DNA from: Oerskovia merdavium
Lineage (GTDB): Bacteria; Actinomycetota; Actinomycetes; Actinomycetales; Cellulomonadaceae
Length of the DNA: 64,000 nt
Assembly (NCBI RefSeq): GCF_014836755.1
Contig: NZ_JACSQF010000010.1
Coordinates: 1-64,000, forward strand
Direction of reading: 5' to 3'
The position numbers were made by a program, and so were the translations under genes. The notes below the pieces were generated by a model. It was not told where the DNA came from. It worked only from the letters and a program-made list of their open reading frames with translations, and ran no database searches. Numbering within the stretch: the stretch's first letter is position 1; each line of letters starts with the position of its first letter. Below are positions 53,055-62,125 of the stretch, in pieces.

Positions 53055-54299
53055 TCAGCCCTGCCCCGCACCGTGCGCCGACATGAGCGCCACCAGGTCG
53101 ACGCCCGCGCGCGCGAAGCGGTCCTCGGCCGGCGGAAACCCGTCGCCGCGGACCAGCCGACCACCGGACCGGTGGAACAGGTCCGAGACCTCGACGACCC
53201 CTTGCTCGACCCGTCCCGTCACCCCCACGATCTCGCGGACCTCGCGCCGGCCGTCAACGGTCACCCCGAGGTGCACGACGACGTCCACGGCGCCCGCGAC
53301 CGTGGGCACCACGAAGCGGTCCGACACGTTCTCACCGGCGAGCAGGGGCAGCGTGCACATCTTCGAGATCGCTTCCCTCGCCGAGTTCGCATGAATCGTG
53401 CACATCCCAGGAACACCCGCGTTCAGGGCGATCAGCAGGTCGAAGCTCTCGGCCTCGCGCACCTCCCCGATCACGATGCGGTCGGGACGCATGCGCAGGG
53501 CCTCCTTGACGAGCCTGCGCAGCGGGATCTCACCGGTCCCCTCGAGGCTCGGCTGACGGCACTGCATCGAGACGATGTCCCGCACCGCGAACCGCAGCTC
53601 GAACACCTCCTCGCACGTGACGACCCGGTCCTGGGACGGGATCGAACCGGCGAGAGCATTGAGCATGGTCGTCTTGCCCGCCTGGGTCGCCCCTGCGACG
53701 AGGAGGTTGAGGCCCGCCTGGACCGCGGCATGAAGGAACGCCGCTGCGTGCGGGGTCAGTGACCCCAGCCGCACCAGGTGGTCCAGGTGCGAAGCGCGCA
53801 CGACGTGCTTGCGGATGTTCACCGCGAGGTGCTCGCGGGTCACGTCCGGGATCACCACGTGGAGACGTTCCCCGCCCGGCAGCGCGGCGTCGACGAACGG
53901 GCTCGAGAGGTCGAGGCGCCGGCCGGAGGACTTGAGCATCTGCTCGACGAGGTCGCGTACCTGCGTCGAGGTCAGGATGGTCGAGGTGAGCTCGGCGTTC
54001 CCGCCCCGGGCGACGAACACCTTGGCGGGCGAGTTGATCCAGATCTCCTCGACCTCCGGGTCGTCGAGGTACTTCTGGAGCGGGCCGAGGCCGGCGACGG
54101 CGTCGAGGACCGCACGCACCGCCCCCTGCGCATCGGCGAGCGCGGGCACGACACCGAGCGCGGTCCGGGAGTCGTAGTCGGCCAGGGCATCGGCGACGAG
54201 GCGGTCGATCCCGTCCTTGTCCCGCACCGGGTCCACGCCACGTCGGCGGATCAGCTCGCGCACCTCGGTCTCGAGGATCGTCACACCGCTGGTGCTCAT
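53055..54299 (-). CDS. tadA: Tad pilus assembly ATPase TadA/CpaF
   Basis: A 414-residue secretion ATPase. The N-terminal domain has LGPLQKYLDDPEVEEIWINSPAKVFVARGG; Walker A GATQAGKTT is at 203-211; the Asp box is VTCEEVFELR; Walker B region PDRIVIGEVREAESFDLLIALNAGVPGMCTIHANS is complete. It powers pilin assembly at the inner membrane. The ATG at 54299 is the first good start; TAGTGT at 54382-54387 may be the operon's -10 box, with a leader of about 75 bases. No cpaE/ssd gene precedes it. Confidence 0.93.
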   Translation of the reverse strand: MSTSGVTILETEVRELIRRRGVDPVRDKDGIDRLVADALADYDSRTALGVVPALADAQGAVRAVLDAVAGLGPLQKYLDDPEVEEIWINSPAKVFVARGGNAELTSTILTSTQVRDLVEQMLKSSGRRLDLSSPFVDAALPGGERLHVVIPDVTREHLAVNIRKHVVRASHLDHLVRLGSLTPHAAAFLHAAVQAGLNLLVAGATQAGKTTMLNALAGSIPSQDRVVTCEEVFELRFAVRDIVSMQCRQPSLEGTGEIPLRRLVKEALRMRPDRIVIGEVREAESFDLLIALNAGVPGMCTIHANSAREAISKMCTLPLLAGENVSDRFVVPTVAGAVDVVVHLGVTVDGRREVREIVGVTGRVEQGVVEVSDLFHRSGGRLVRGDGFPPAEDRFARAGVDLVALMSAHGAGQG

Positions 54300-54663
54300 G
54301 TCGTCGTCACGCCCCCTTGCGTCCCCCTGCACGCCCCCCGCGCAGCCAGCGGCCCCGACGTCGCAGGGCGGCTGAGCGCCGACACTAGGGCACATCGCCC
54401 CAGCTGCGCACGCGCCCTGTGGACGGCAGGTCAGGACCGGCGGGATTCCGCGCCTCGACCACCCCGGACTGTCCGGAATGTGGTCACCGTCACGTTCGCT
54501 CCGCCTGATCGCACCGGATCGCGCCAGGTCACGCTCGTCGGCGTCCCGCCACGCTCGCTCGGGCGCCCGGAGCCCACCCGGCGCCCCGGCGCCGCGACGC
54601 GCCGACGCCTCACGGCGGCAGCACCAGCGCGCACCCGGCGCCGCCCGGCTTAGGGTCGTGGTC
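54300..54663. other. Intergenic region between tadA and aminotransferase
   Basis: These 364 bases hold the divergent control regions of the tad operon (TAGTGT at 54382-54387) and of the aminotransferase (TAGGGT at 54651-54656). A palindrome around CCGGAC-AGTCCGG lies near 54464-54478. A 67-codon arginine-rich minus-strand frame has no ribosome site or family likeness and is not believed. Confidence 0.5.
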
Positions 54664-55959
54664 ATGTCGACGCCCCACCCCGCAGCCTCGAACCCCCCGC
54701 AGCACCCCCGGTCCTCGCCCCAGGTCCCGGGCCGCTGGCGTGCGGCCGCGGCCGCCACGGGGCTCCTGCGCGCCGACGGCAGCGTCGCGTCCACGATCTT
54801 CGCCGAGATGACGAACCTCGCCGCGCGCACGGGCGCGATCAACCTGGGCCAGGGCTTCCCGGACGTCGACGGCCCGCACGCCATCAAGCAGGCCGCGATC
54901 CGCGCGATCGAGGACGGGTACAACCAGTACCCGCCGGGCACGGGAGTCCCCGAGCTGCGCCGGGCCGTCGCGGACCACCAGCGACGCCACTACGGCCTGG
55001 ACCTGGACCCGGACACCGAGGTCCTGGTCACCACGGGGGCCACCGAGGCGCTCGCGGCCACCGTCCTGGCCCTCGCGGGCCCGGGCGACGAGGTCGTGAC
55101 CCTGGAGCCCTTCTACGACTCCCACGCGGCCGTCATCGCGCTCGCGGGAGCCACGCACGTGACCGTGCCGCTCCACCCGACCCCGGACGGCTTCCGCCTC
55201 GACCCCGCCCAGGTGCGTGCCGCCGTCGGGCCGCGGACCCGGCTGGTCCTCGTCAACACGCCGCACAACCCGACCGGGACGGTCCTCACGCGCGCCGAGC
55301 TGCAGGTGGTCGCGGACGCGGCCCGCTCCGTGGACGCGATCGTCGTGACCGACGAGGTCTACGAGCACCTCGTGTACGACGACGCCGTGCACGTGCCCGT
55401 CGCGACCCTGCCGGGCATGGCCGAGCGCACGATCACCATCTCGTCGGCCGGCAAGACCTTCTCGTTCACGGGCTGGAAGATCGGCTGGCTGCACGGGCCG
55501 GCGCACCTCGTCGAGGCCGTACGGACCGTCAAGCAGTTCCTGACCTACACGTCGGGGTCACCGTTCCAGCCCGCGATCGCCCAGGCGCTCGCCGACGACG
55601 AGGCCCCGCGCGCGCTCGCGGCGTCCTTGCGCGACCGGCGGGACCTGCTGTGCGAGGGTCTCGTGGCGGCCGGGTTCGAGGTCGTCGTCCCGCGCGGGAC
55701 GTACTTCGTGGTCGCGGACGGCGCCCCGCTGGGCTTCGACGACGGCGTCGAGCTGTGCCGCCGGCTCCCGGACCTCGCGGGCGTCGTGGGCGTGCCCGTG
55801 AGCGCGTTCTGCCGTGCGCCGGGCGCGCCGGGTGACGTCCCGGACAGCCCGACGACGGCGCGCGCCCTGGCCTCGCGCGTCCGCTTCACGTTCGTCAAGC
55901 GGGAGGACGTGCTCCGCGACGCGGTCGGTCGCCTCAGAGCGCTGCGCGACGGTCGCTAG
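54664..55959 (+). CDS. Class I/II PLP aminotransferase (methionine/DapC-like)
   Basis: A 431-residue fold-type I aminotransferase. NLGQGFPDVDGPHAIKQAAIRAIEDGYNQYPPGTGVPELRRAVA is the N-terminal block; NTPHNPTGTVL and VTDEVYEHLVYDD follow; the PLP lysine is in SSAGKTFSFTGWKIGW. Closest in pattern to methionine aminotransferases and succinyl-diaminopimelate aminotransferases (DapC) used in lysine synthesis; the two cannot be separated here. TAGGGT lies seven bases before the ATG (leaderless). A proline/serine-rich first 30 residues are not conserved. Confidence 0.9.
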   Translation: MSTPHPAASNPPQHPRSSPQVPGRWRAAAAATGLLRADGSVASTIFAEMTNLAARTGAINLGQGFPDVDGPHAIKQAAIRAIEDGYNQYPPGTGVPELRRAVADHQRRHYGLDLDPDTEVLVTTGATEALAATVLALAGPGDEVVTLEPFYDSHAAVIALAGATHVTVPLHPTPDGFRLDPAQVRAAVGPRTRLVLVNTPHNPTGTVLTRAELQVVADAARSVDAIVVTDEVYEHLVYDDAVHVPVATLPGMAERTITISSAGKTFSFTGWKIGWLHGPAHLVEAVRTVKQFLTYTSGSPFQPAIAQALADDEAPRALAASLRDRRDLLCEGLVAAGFEVVVPRGTYFVVADGAPLGFDDGVELCRRLPDLAGVVGVPVSAFCRAPGAPGDVPDSPTTARALASRVRFTFVKREDVLRDAVGRLRALRDGR

Positions 55960-55975
55960 ACGCGCGACCCGCCCC

Positions 55976-56017
55976 CCTCGCGCGAGTGCCCCGAGCGGCG
56001 GCTCCCCGCGTGCGAGG
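55976..56017. terminator. Possible bidirectional terminator
   Basis: Arms CCTCGCGCG and CGTGCGAGG pair with one wobble around a 24-base loop between the convergent aminotransferase and LCP genes. Weak because the loop is long. Confidence 0.35.
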
Positions 56018-56019
56018 TG

Positions 56020-57297
56020 TCAGCAGACGCCCGGCAACCGCTCCTCGACCACGGGAGGCGTGACCGGAGGAGCGACCTCGCCGGTGCCGGCCCCGGTGCC
56101 AGTGTCTGTCCCCGCCGCGGGGTCCGTCCCGGCCGCGGGGTCCGTGCCCTGGACCGCACCCGTGTCCGGCACCACGTCGGTGGGTGCAGGGGTCTCGTGC
56201 CCGGGAGGCGGTGCGTCGGCGGACATGCGGTCCCAGATCGCCTGGGCGTCCTTGGTCCACACGACACGGTTCTTGTCGGTGGGTGCCTCGACGACGGGCA
56301 GCTCGGTGAAGACGATCTCGTTCATGTCGAGATCCTTGAGCGAGAAGGCGAGACCGGCCAGAGAGTCGAGGCCCGCGAGCTCCGGGTTGGCGCTGATCGA
56401 GGAGAGCACAGCCTTGATGAGGGCGTAGAGCTGCGGGGTGTCGGTGATGATGTTCTTGGACAGGAGCTCACGCATCATCGAGTCCAGGAAGGCTTGCTGC
56501 CGGGCGATCCGGGCGAGGTCGCTCCCCATCTCGAGCCCCATGCCGGTGCCCTTGCGCGCACGCAGGAAGCTGATGGCCGTCCGCCCGTCGAGCACCTGCT
56601 CGCCTGCGGCGATGTTGAGGTCGCGCGAGTGCGGGCCCCCGACGACCGGCTCGGGGAAGCACATGCGTACTCCTCCGAGAGCGTCGACGACGCCGATGAC
56701 GCCGGTCATCTTGACCACGACGTGGTCGGTGATCGTCAACCCGGTCAGCTCCTGCACGGTCGTGATCGTGCATGCCGCCGCGCCCACCATGTCGTCGACC
56801 CCGCCCGACCCGATCTCGAAGGCCGAGTTGAACATCGCGTCGTTCTGCTTGCGCGTGGTGCGGCCGTCCGAGAGGTTGCACGCCGGGATGTCGACGAGCG
56901 AGTCGCGCGGGATGGAGACGACCTCCATGCGCGTCCGGTCTCCGGAGACGTGCACCACGAACGTCGTGTCGGAACGCATGCCGTCCTCGGCCCCTGCGAG
57001 CTCTGCGTTCTCCTCGTCGCGGTAGTCGGTACCCATGACGAGGATGTTGAGAGCCTGACCCGCGTACGGGTCGTTCGGGTCGGCCGGCGGCTCAGGGGTG
57101 GAAGGCCCCTTGACGAGTGCCGACACGTCGCTCACTGTCACCGCGCTCTGGAAGTCGGCGTACATCGCGGCCGCGGCCGTCCCGGCGAAAGCCAGGCATC
57201 CGGTCGTGACCATTCCGACGACGCGAAGCGCCTTGTGCGTGCGCTGGGTGCGCGCGTGATGAGGGCCGCTCTTCGGGGCGGACTTCGGGCTGGGCAT
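56020..57297 (-). CDS. LytR-CpsA-Psr (LCP) family cell-wall ligase
   Basis: A 425-residue type II membrane protein that attaches polymers to peptidoglycan. A short cytoplasmic part and one helix (VVGMVTTGCLAFAGTAAAAMYADF) precede the LCP domain: LNILVMGTDYRDEENAELAG, MRSDTTFVVHVSGDRTRMEVVSIPRDSLVDIP, and LDGRTAISFLRARKG with the conserved arginines. The last 65 residues are a proline/threonine/glycine tail with imperfect repeats (DPAAGTDPAAGTDTGTGAGTG), ending LPGVC. Three candidate extracellular cysteines (PACNLS, AAACTI, MCFPEP) may form disulfides. Confidence 0.93.
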   Translation of the reverse strand: MPSPKSAPKSGPHHARTQRTHKALRVVGMVTTGCLAFAGTAAAAMYADFQSAVTVSDVSALVKGPSTPEPPADPNDPYAGQALNILVMGTDYRDEENAELAGAEDGMRSDTTFVVHVSGDRTRMEVVSIPRDSLVDIPACNLSDGRTTRKQNDAMFNSAFEIGSGGVDDMVGAAACTITTVQELTGLTITDHVVVKMTGVIGVVDALGGVRMCFPEPVVGGPHSRDLNIAAGEQVLDGRTAISFLRARKGTGMGLEMGSDLARIARQQAFLDSMMRELLSKNIITDTPQLYALIKAVLSSISANPELAGLDSLAGLAFSLKDLDMNEIVFTELPVVEAPTDKNRVVWTKDAQAIWDRMSADAPPPGHETPAPTDVVPDTGAVQGTDPAAGTDPAAGTDTGTGAGTGEVAPPVTPPVVEERLPGVC

Positions 57298-57397
57298 GGG
57301 AAGAGCCTAGAGGTACGGGAAGGGTGCGGCCTTCGCGCCGTGCAAAGGAAGTGTGAAGTGTCCCGTCGCCGCGGGGCGCGGGTCGGCTCCTCGACCG

Positions 57398-58681
57398 TCA
57401 GGTCGGCAGGTGCCAACCGCCCTTGCGGAAGGCCGGGGTGGCCAGCCCGAGCACCAGCAGGGAGGCCACCACCGCGGCGAGCATGACCGAGCTCATGGCC
57501 ACCTCGTCGCCGCCGAGGACGCCCACGAGGGGGCTCACGAGGCCCGCGACGCCGGCCTGGAACGCCCCGATGACGGCCGCCGCGGTGCCCGCCCGCTCGC
57601 CGTGACGGGTCAGCGCCAGGGCAGACGCGTTGGCGGGGATGAGGCCCTGGAGCGAGAGCGTGAGCCAGAGCGCGACGAGGAGACCGATCAGCCCGCCCGC
57701 CCCGGTGAGCGCGACCACGAGCAGCCCCGCCGCGAACACCGACTGGAGGACGAGGGCCGTGCGCAGGATCCGGATGGGGGCGACCCTGCGCACGAGCGAG
57801 GCGTTCACCTGCGCCGAGATCACGAGACCGATCCCGTTGACCGCGAACAGCGCCGCGAACTGTCCGTGCGTGAGCCCGTAGCCCTCCTGGAGCACGAACG
57901 GGGACCCGACGACGTAGCTCATGAGGACCGCCTGGCCGAGCCCCGGGAGGACCGCGAGCGCGAGGAAGTGGCGGTCGCGCAGCAACGTCGCGTACCCGCG
58001 GAAGACGCTGCCCACTCCTCCGGTCTGGCGACGCTCGGTCTCGAGCGTCTCGGGCATGAAGCGCAGGACGATCAGGGCGAGGACCGCTCCGAGCACCGCG
58101 AGGACCCAGAACACCCAGCGCCACGTCCCGTGCGCGGCGATCAGCGAACCGAACGTGGGCGCCAGGAGCGGTGCGAGCCCGATCACGAGCATGAGTCGCG
58201 ACAGGATGCGGGCCGCGTCCGACCCGGTGAACCGGTCGCGGATCACGGCGATCGAGACGACCTGCGCCGAGGCGTTGAAGAAGCCCTGGAGCACGCGCAG
58301 CGTGATGAGCCATCCGATGCCCGGCACGACGGCACAGAGGATCGAGGTGACGACGTGGAGCGCGAGGCCGATCACCACGGGCGCGCGTCGGCCGTAGCGG
58401 TCGGAGAGCGGTCCGACCACGAGCTGCCCGACGGCGCCGCCGAGGAGCATCCCCGCGAGGGTGAGCTGAGCCAGCGCAGGGCTCGCGTCGAGGTCGGTCG
58501 CGACGTCGGGCAGGAGCGGCAGGTACATGTCGACCGTGAAGGCCGGGAGCGCAGCGAGCGCACCGAGCAGGAGGACCCACTTGACCGTGGAGCGGCCCGA
58601 CCTGCGTGCGGGGGTGCTGCGGACGGCGCCCGTGGAGGGCGCTTGCTGGGTCGGGGCGTTTCCTGCCGGCGGGTTGCTCAC
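57398..58681 (-). CDS. Bcr/CflA-type multidrug MFS transporter
   Basis: A 427-residue drug:H+ antiporter with twelve helices. The Bcr/CflA pattern is LLLGALAALPAFTVDMYLPLLPDVATDLDAS, GQLVVGPLSDRYGRRAPVVIGL (motif A) and IAVIRDRFTGSDAARILSRLMLVIGLAPLLAPTFGSLI (motif C). The GTG at 58681 is chosen because TATGAT lies eight bases upstream; an in-frame TTG nine bases earlier would overlap that box. A proline/threonine-rich leader of about 30 residues precedes the first helix. It is followed leftwards by the LCP gene. Confidence 0.88.
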   Translation of the reverse strand: MSNPPAGNAPTQQAPSTGAVRSTPARRSGRSTVKWVLLLGALAALPAFTVDMYLPLLPDVATDLDASPALAQLTLAGMLLGGAVGQLVVGPLSDRYGRRAPVVIGLALHVVTSILCAVVPGIGWLITLRVLQGFFNASAQVVSIAVIRDRFTGSDAARILSRLMLVIGLAPLLAPTFGSLIAAHGTWRWVFWVLAVLGAVLALIVLRFMPETLETERRQTGGVGSVFRGYATLLRDRHFLALAVLPGLGQAVLMSYVVGSPFVLQEGYGLTHGQFAALFAVNGIGLVISAQVNASLVRRVAPIRILRTALVLQSVFAAGLLVVALTGAGGLIGLLVALWLTLSLQGLIPANASALALTRHGERAGTAAAVIGAFQAGVAGLVSPLVGVLGGDEVAMSSVMLAAVVASLLVLGLATPAFRKGGWHLPT

Positions 58682-58817
58682 GGGAGCCAATCATAACGAT
58701 TCGATGATTGCCCCGAGCCACCAGCGGCGGGTGCGGCGTGCGGAGTACGACACAGTGCTGCACCGCGCGGCTCCCCGTCCACGCGCCCACCCCGGCCGGC
58801 CGGGGCTGCCGCTGCGG

Positions 58818-59633
58818 TCAGCGCCCCGCCACGAGCCACGTCGCCCCGAGGGACGCGAGGGCGAGGAGCGGGAAGATCCACGTCACGCTCGCCGAGAGGA
58901 GCCGCTCGCCCGCGTCCTTCTCGACACGCTCCTCGTCGACGGCGCCGGCCGTCGGGACGGGCGAGAGGATCGGGTCCTCGAGCGTGCCCCGACGGGCCTG
59001 GACCAGGCTCCACGCGGTCCCCCCGACGAGCACGAGCGCCCCCACCACGGCCACGGGCCACGCCGGGAGCGTCACGAGCACGCCGTCCAGCAGGACGGCG
59101 CCCACGGCGAACGCCGTCATGAGTGCCGTCAGCACGACGAAGGACACGACGGGCCGGTCCAGGACGCGCCGGAGCGCCGCCGAGCTGTGCCGGTAGAAGA
59201 CCAGGATCGCCACCTCGAACGCCACGAGCAGGGCGACCATCCCGAACGTCACCTCGACGCTCGGGGCCGCCCCGCCCTCACGTCGCGCCAGGACGATCGA
59301 GGCGACTCCCCAGCCGAGCACCAGCAGCCCGACGAACTGGGTGCCGACCGGCCCGAGGACCGCGACGGCGTCCCAGCGCCCCTCGCGCTGCGCCGGAAGG
59401 TCGAGGCTGCGCGCGTAGGTCACGGGGTCGCCGAAGGCTGCCACGGCCGGCTCCCCGCTCTCGGCGCAGTGCGACTCGACCTCGGCGAGGGCCGCGCCGA
59501 GCGCGTCCCCGGCCACGTCGAGCAGCCGCAGCTCGATCACGAAGGCCTCGGCCCACTTCTCGTCGACGTGCGGCGCGAGCCGTCGTTCGACCTCGTAGCG
59601 CGCAGCGGTCCGCCTCTCGCTCGTGCGGGTCAT
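58818..59633 (-). CDS. HAAS-domain membrane protein (PadR partner)
   Basis: A 271-residue protein. The N-terminal 90 residues (ERRTAARYEVERRLAPHVDEKWAEAFVIELRLLDV ... EVESHCAESGEPAVAAFGDPVTYARSLDL) form the helical HAAS type of domain that is regularly encoded after PadR regulators. Six hydrophobic helices follow in pairs. The ATG at 59633 overlaps the padR stop by four bases (ATGA). Function is unknown; the pair is a common actinobacterial and Firmicutes stress module. Confidence 0.82.
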   Translation of the reverse strand: MTRTSERRTAARYEVERRLAPHVDEKWAEAFVIELRLLDVAGDALGAALAEVESHCAESGEPAVAAFGDPVTYARSLDLPAQREGRWDAVAVLGPVGTQFVGLLVLGWGVASIVLARREGGAAPSVEVTFGMVALLVAFEVAILVFYRHSSAALRRVLDRPVVSFVVLTALMTAFAVGAVLLDGVLVTLPAWPVAVVGALVLVGGTAWSLVQARRGTLEDPILSPVPTAGAVDEERVEKDAGERLLSASVTWIFPLLALASLGATWLVAGR

Positions 59634-60022
59634 CGGGTCTCCTCGGTCTCGGTGGATCGTCGTACGGGTCCGTCGGTCTGCGCGTCGTCGGGGACGCCCC
59701 CGACGAGGTCGCGGGTCGTGCGGGTGAACGCGCCCCACAGCGCGGCGCGCTGTGCGAGCTCGGCGCTCCCCTCCGGGGTCAGGTCGTAGTACTTGCGCCC
59801 GGGTCCGCCGTCACCGGCCCGCCACTCGACGGTCACGAGCCCGCCGGTCTCGAGGCGCCCCAGCAGCGGGTAGAGCGTGCCGCCCTTGATCGCGCCGAGC
59901 CCGGCGTCGGCGAGACGCGCAGCGATCGCGTACCCGTAGGTGGGGCCGTCGGCGAGGATGCGCAGCACGCACACGTCGAGGACGCCGCGCAGCCATTCGC
60001 TGGGCCAGGTGTGCTCGGACAT
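59630..60022 (-). CDS. PadR family transcriptional regulator
   Basis: A 130-residue winged-helix repressor. LRGVLDVCVLRILADGPTYGYAIAARLADAGLGAIKGGTLYPLLGRLETGGLVTVEWRAGDGGPGRKYYDLTPEGSAEL is a complete PadR domain with the GTLYPLLxRLE recognition region. The C-terminal dimerisation arm is short. It is the first gene of a two-gene unit, with a clear promoter and inverted repeat in front; autoregulation is expected. Confidence 0.93.
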   Translation of the reverse strand: MSEHTWPSEWLRGVLDVCVLRILADGPTYGYAIAARLADAGLGAIKGGTLYPLLGRLETGGLVTVEWRAGDGGPGRKYYDLTPEGSAELAQRAALWGAFTRTTRDLVGGVPDDAQTDGPVRRSTETEETR

Positions 60023-60057
60023 GACTAGATAGTGTCGCGAACTAGTCAGGCTGTCAA
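60022..60057 (-). promoter_or_regulatory. padR promoter with overlapping operator
   Basis: On the minus strand TTGACA (60052-60057) and CACTAT (60029-60034) are 17 bases apart and the ATG follows six bases later, so the mRNA is leaderless. The inverted repeat TGACTAG-N13-CTAGTCA (60022-60048) spans the spacer, the -10 box and the start codon, where bound PadR would block initiation. Confidence 0.8.
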
Positions 60058-60150
60058 TCTAGTTGGCGGCCATGCCCGACGGCGCCGCTCGCCCCACCGG
60101 CGATGCGGCGGCCGCGCGCAGCGTGGGTGGCCCGAGGCATCCTGGAAGAC

Positions 60151-60894
60151 ATGTGCGGACGCTATGCCTCCTTCCGGGACGCCCAGGACCTGGCCGACGA
60201 GTTCGCGATCGCCGACCTCGCCGACGACGCGCGCCTGCTGCCACCCTCCTGGAACGTCGCCCCGACAGACCCCGTGCGGATCGTGGTCGAGCGCGCGGCC
60301 AAGGGCACGGGCGAGGTCCGCCGGTCGCTGCGGGTCGCCCGGTGGGGCCTCGTGCCGAGCTGGGCCAAGGACCCGGGCGTCGGGGCACGCATGATCAACG
60401 CGCGCGCGGAGTCCCTCCTGGACAAGCCCGCCTTCGCCAAGCCGTTCGCGGCCAGGCGCTGCCTGGTGCCCGCCGACGGCTACTACGAGTGGCGCCGCAT
60501 CGAGACTCCCCCGGCCCCTGGATCGACCGCCCGCAAGCCCAAGGTCAGCAAGCAGCCGTTCTTCATCCACCCCGACGGGTCGGCGGTCGCGGCGTTCGCG
60601 GGGCTCTACGAGTTCTGGCGCGACCGGACCAAGGCCGACGACGACCCGGACCGCTGGCTCGTGTCGACCACCATCGTGACGACCGCCGCCACGCCGGCGC
60701 TCGCGTCGATCCACGACCGCATGCCGCTGTCGCTCGCCCCGGACCTGTGGGACGCGTGGCTCGATCCGGCGGTCGGCAAGGACGAGGCCGCAGGCCTGCT
60801 GGCCGCCCCCGAGGTCCGCATGGCGGCGCAGGAGGTCGCACCGCTGGTCAACAGCGTGGCCAACAACGGCCCCGAGCTGGTCCTCGCGGTCTGA
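60151..60894 (+). CDS. SRAP family protein (YedK/HMCES-like)
   Basis: A 247-residue SOS-response-associated peptidase fold that crosslinks abasic sites in single-stranded DNA. The ATG at 60151 is chosen because the second residue must be the catalytic cysteine (MCGRYASF), exposed after Met removal. Other family residues are visible: WNVAPTDPVRIV, the INARAESL block, RRCLVPADGYYEW and IHDRMPLSL. GGAAG precedes the start. It is divergent from padR. Confidence 0.93.
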   Translation: MCGRYASFRDAQDLADEFAIADLADDARLLPPSWNVAPTDPVRIVVERAAKGTGEVRRSLRVARWGLVPSWAKDPGVGARMINARAESLLDKPAFAKPFAARRCLVPADGYYEWRRIETPPAPGSTARKPKVSKQPFFIHPDGSAVAAFAGLYEFWRDRTKADDDPDRWLVSTTIVTTAATPALASIHDRMPLSLAPDLWDAWLDPAVGKDEAAGLLAAPEVRMAAQEVAPLVNSVANNGPELVLAV

Positions 60895-60935
60895 GACCCG
60901 GGACGGCGTTCCGGCGACGACGGGCTCGCACTGCA

Positions 60936-60960
60936 GCGCGGATCGGTCACCGGTCCGCGC
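60936..60960. terminator. Bidirectional terminator between SRAP and cyclase genes
   Basis: Arms GCGCGGATCGG and CCGGTCCGCGC form an 11-pair stem with one T:G wobble and a three-base loop between convergent genes. Confidence 0.75.
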
Positions 60961-60980
60961 CGCCAGGGCAGAAGGACGGG

Positions 60981-62084
60981 TCAGCCCTTGTACGCCCACT
61001 GGAGGCGCACGGGCTCGATCACCCCGAGGCCATGGACCTCGCGCTCGGGCTGGGCCGTCAGCGCGAACCGCGAGTCCCGCGAGAGCAGAGCGGCCGTCTC
61101 GCGGTCGATCAGCACGGTCGCGGGCTCGGCGATCTCGGTGAGCCGCGACGCGAGGTTGACCGACGGGCCGAACACGTCACCGAAGCGCGAGAGCACCCGT
61201 CCCCAGACGAGGCTGACCCGGACGGGTGGGACCTCGATCCCCTCGCCGGCCCGCTCGCCCTCCTCAGCGAGACCGAGCGCCACCTTGGCCCCCGTCGCGA
61301 CGTCGTCGGCGACGTACAGGACCGCGTCGCCGATGGTCTTGACGACCCGACCACCCGCGGCGGTGATGACGTCGCGCGCCCGGGTCTCGAAGAGCTGGAC
61401 GAACTCGGCGAGCTCGCTCGACCCCAGACCCGCCGTGCGCTTGGTGAACGACACGATGTCGGCGAACCCGACGGCCCGCGGGAGCGGCAGCGCCTGGGAG
61501 TCGGTGACGTCGCCCGCGCGCGCGTCGGAGAACTCGACCGTGAACCGCGCGGCGACGGCCGCGAGCTGGCGGCGCCAGGCGTGGCTCAGCTGGGTCTCCA
61601 GCACGGGCGCGAGGTCCGGGAGGCGGTCGAGCACGAGCAGCCGGGCGCTCGTGTCGTCGAGGTCGAACCGCTTGGTCATGTGCTCGACGAGCGCCTCGAC
61701 CTGCCAGAGCACGAGCCGTTCGGTCGTGTGACCCATCGACCGGATGAGGGTCGTCAACGACCGGTCGTCGAACTGCTCGCGCTCGGCGACCGAGTAGATC
61801 TGCTCGAGGGCGACCGCGTCGTCCTCGGTGAACATCTGCTCCTGCTCCTCGGTGATCGGGAGCCCGAGCGCCTGCCAGTACGAGCGCACCTGCTTCTCCG
61901 TGAGCCCGGCCCGCTCCGCGAGCCCCTCGACCGTGAGGGCGCGGGGCCCACCCAGGAGGGCCGCGTCGACGTCTGCCTCGACGGTCGCGCGCTCGGGGAC
62001 ACCAGGGCTGCCCGCTCGACTCTCCTCGGCTGCCTTCGTCGTCTCGGTGGTCTCTTCGGCTACCTCAGGGATGTCGTGCGTCAC
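60981..62084 (-). CDS. Class III adenylate cyclase
   Basis: A 367-residue soluble cyclase. Residues 1-190 form a helical N-terminal domain like the regulatory part of mycobacterial Rv2212/Rv1264-type enzymes; the catalytic domain follows. Metal-binding aspartates are D209 (FADIVSFT) and D253 (IGDAVLY), the purine-selecting lysine is K249, and the transition-state pair is N310/R314 (VNLASRL), all intact, so it should be active on ATP. TAGGAT six bases before the GTG implies a leaderless mRNA. A phosphodiesterase candidate lies at 20.9 kb. Confidence 0.9.
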   Translation of the reverse strand: MTHDIPEVAEETTETTKAAEESRAGSPGVPERATVEADVDAALLGGPRALTVEGLAERAGLTEKQVRSYWQALGLPITEEQEQMFTEDDAVALEQIYSVAEREQFDDRSLTTLIRSMGHTTERLVLWQVEALVEHMTKRFDLDDTSARLLVLDRLPDLAPVLETQLSHAWRRQLAAVAARFTVEFSDARAGDVTDSQALPLPRAVGFADIVSFTKRTAGLGSSELAEFVQLFETRARDVITAAGGRVVKTIGDAVLYVADDVATGAKVALGLAEEGERAGEGIEVPPVRVSLVWGRVLSRFGDVFGPSVNLASRLTEIAEPATVLIDRETAALLSRDSRFALTAQPEREVHGLGVIEPVRLQWAYKG

Positions 62085-62125
62085 AGACAGATCCTAGTTC
62101 AGCGCGGCCGTGCGCCCCGGCCCCG

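Noticed and set aside
54431-54634. 67-codon leftward frame upstream of tadA
   Set aside because: Arginine-rich, without ribosome site, not positioned as CpaE or any tad component.
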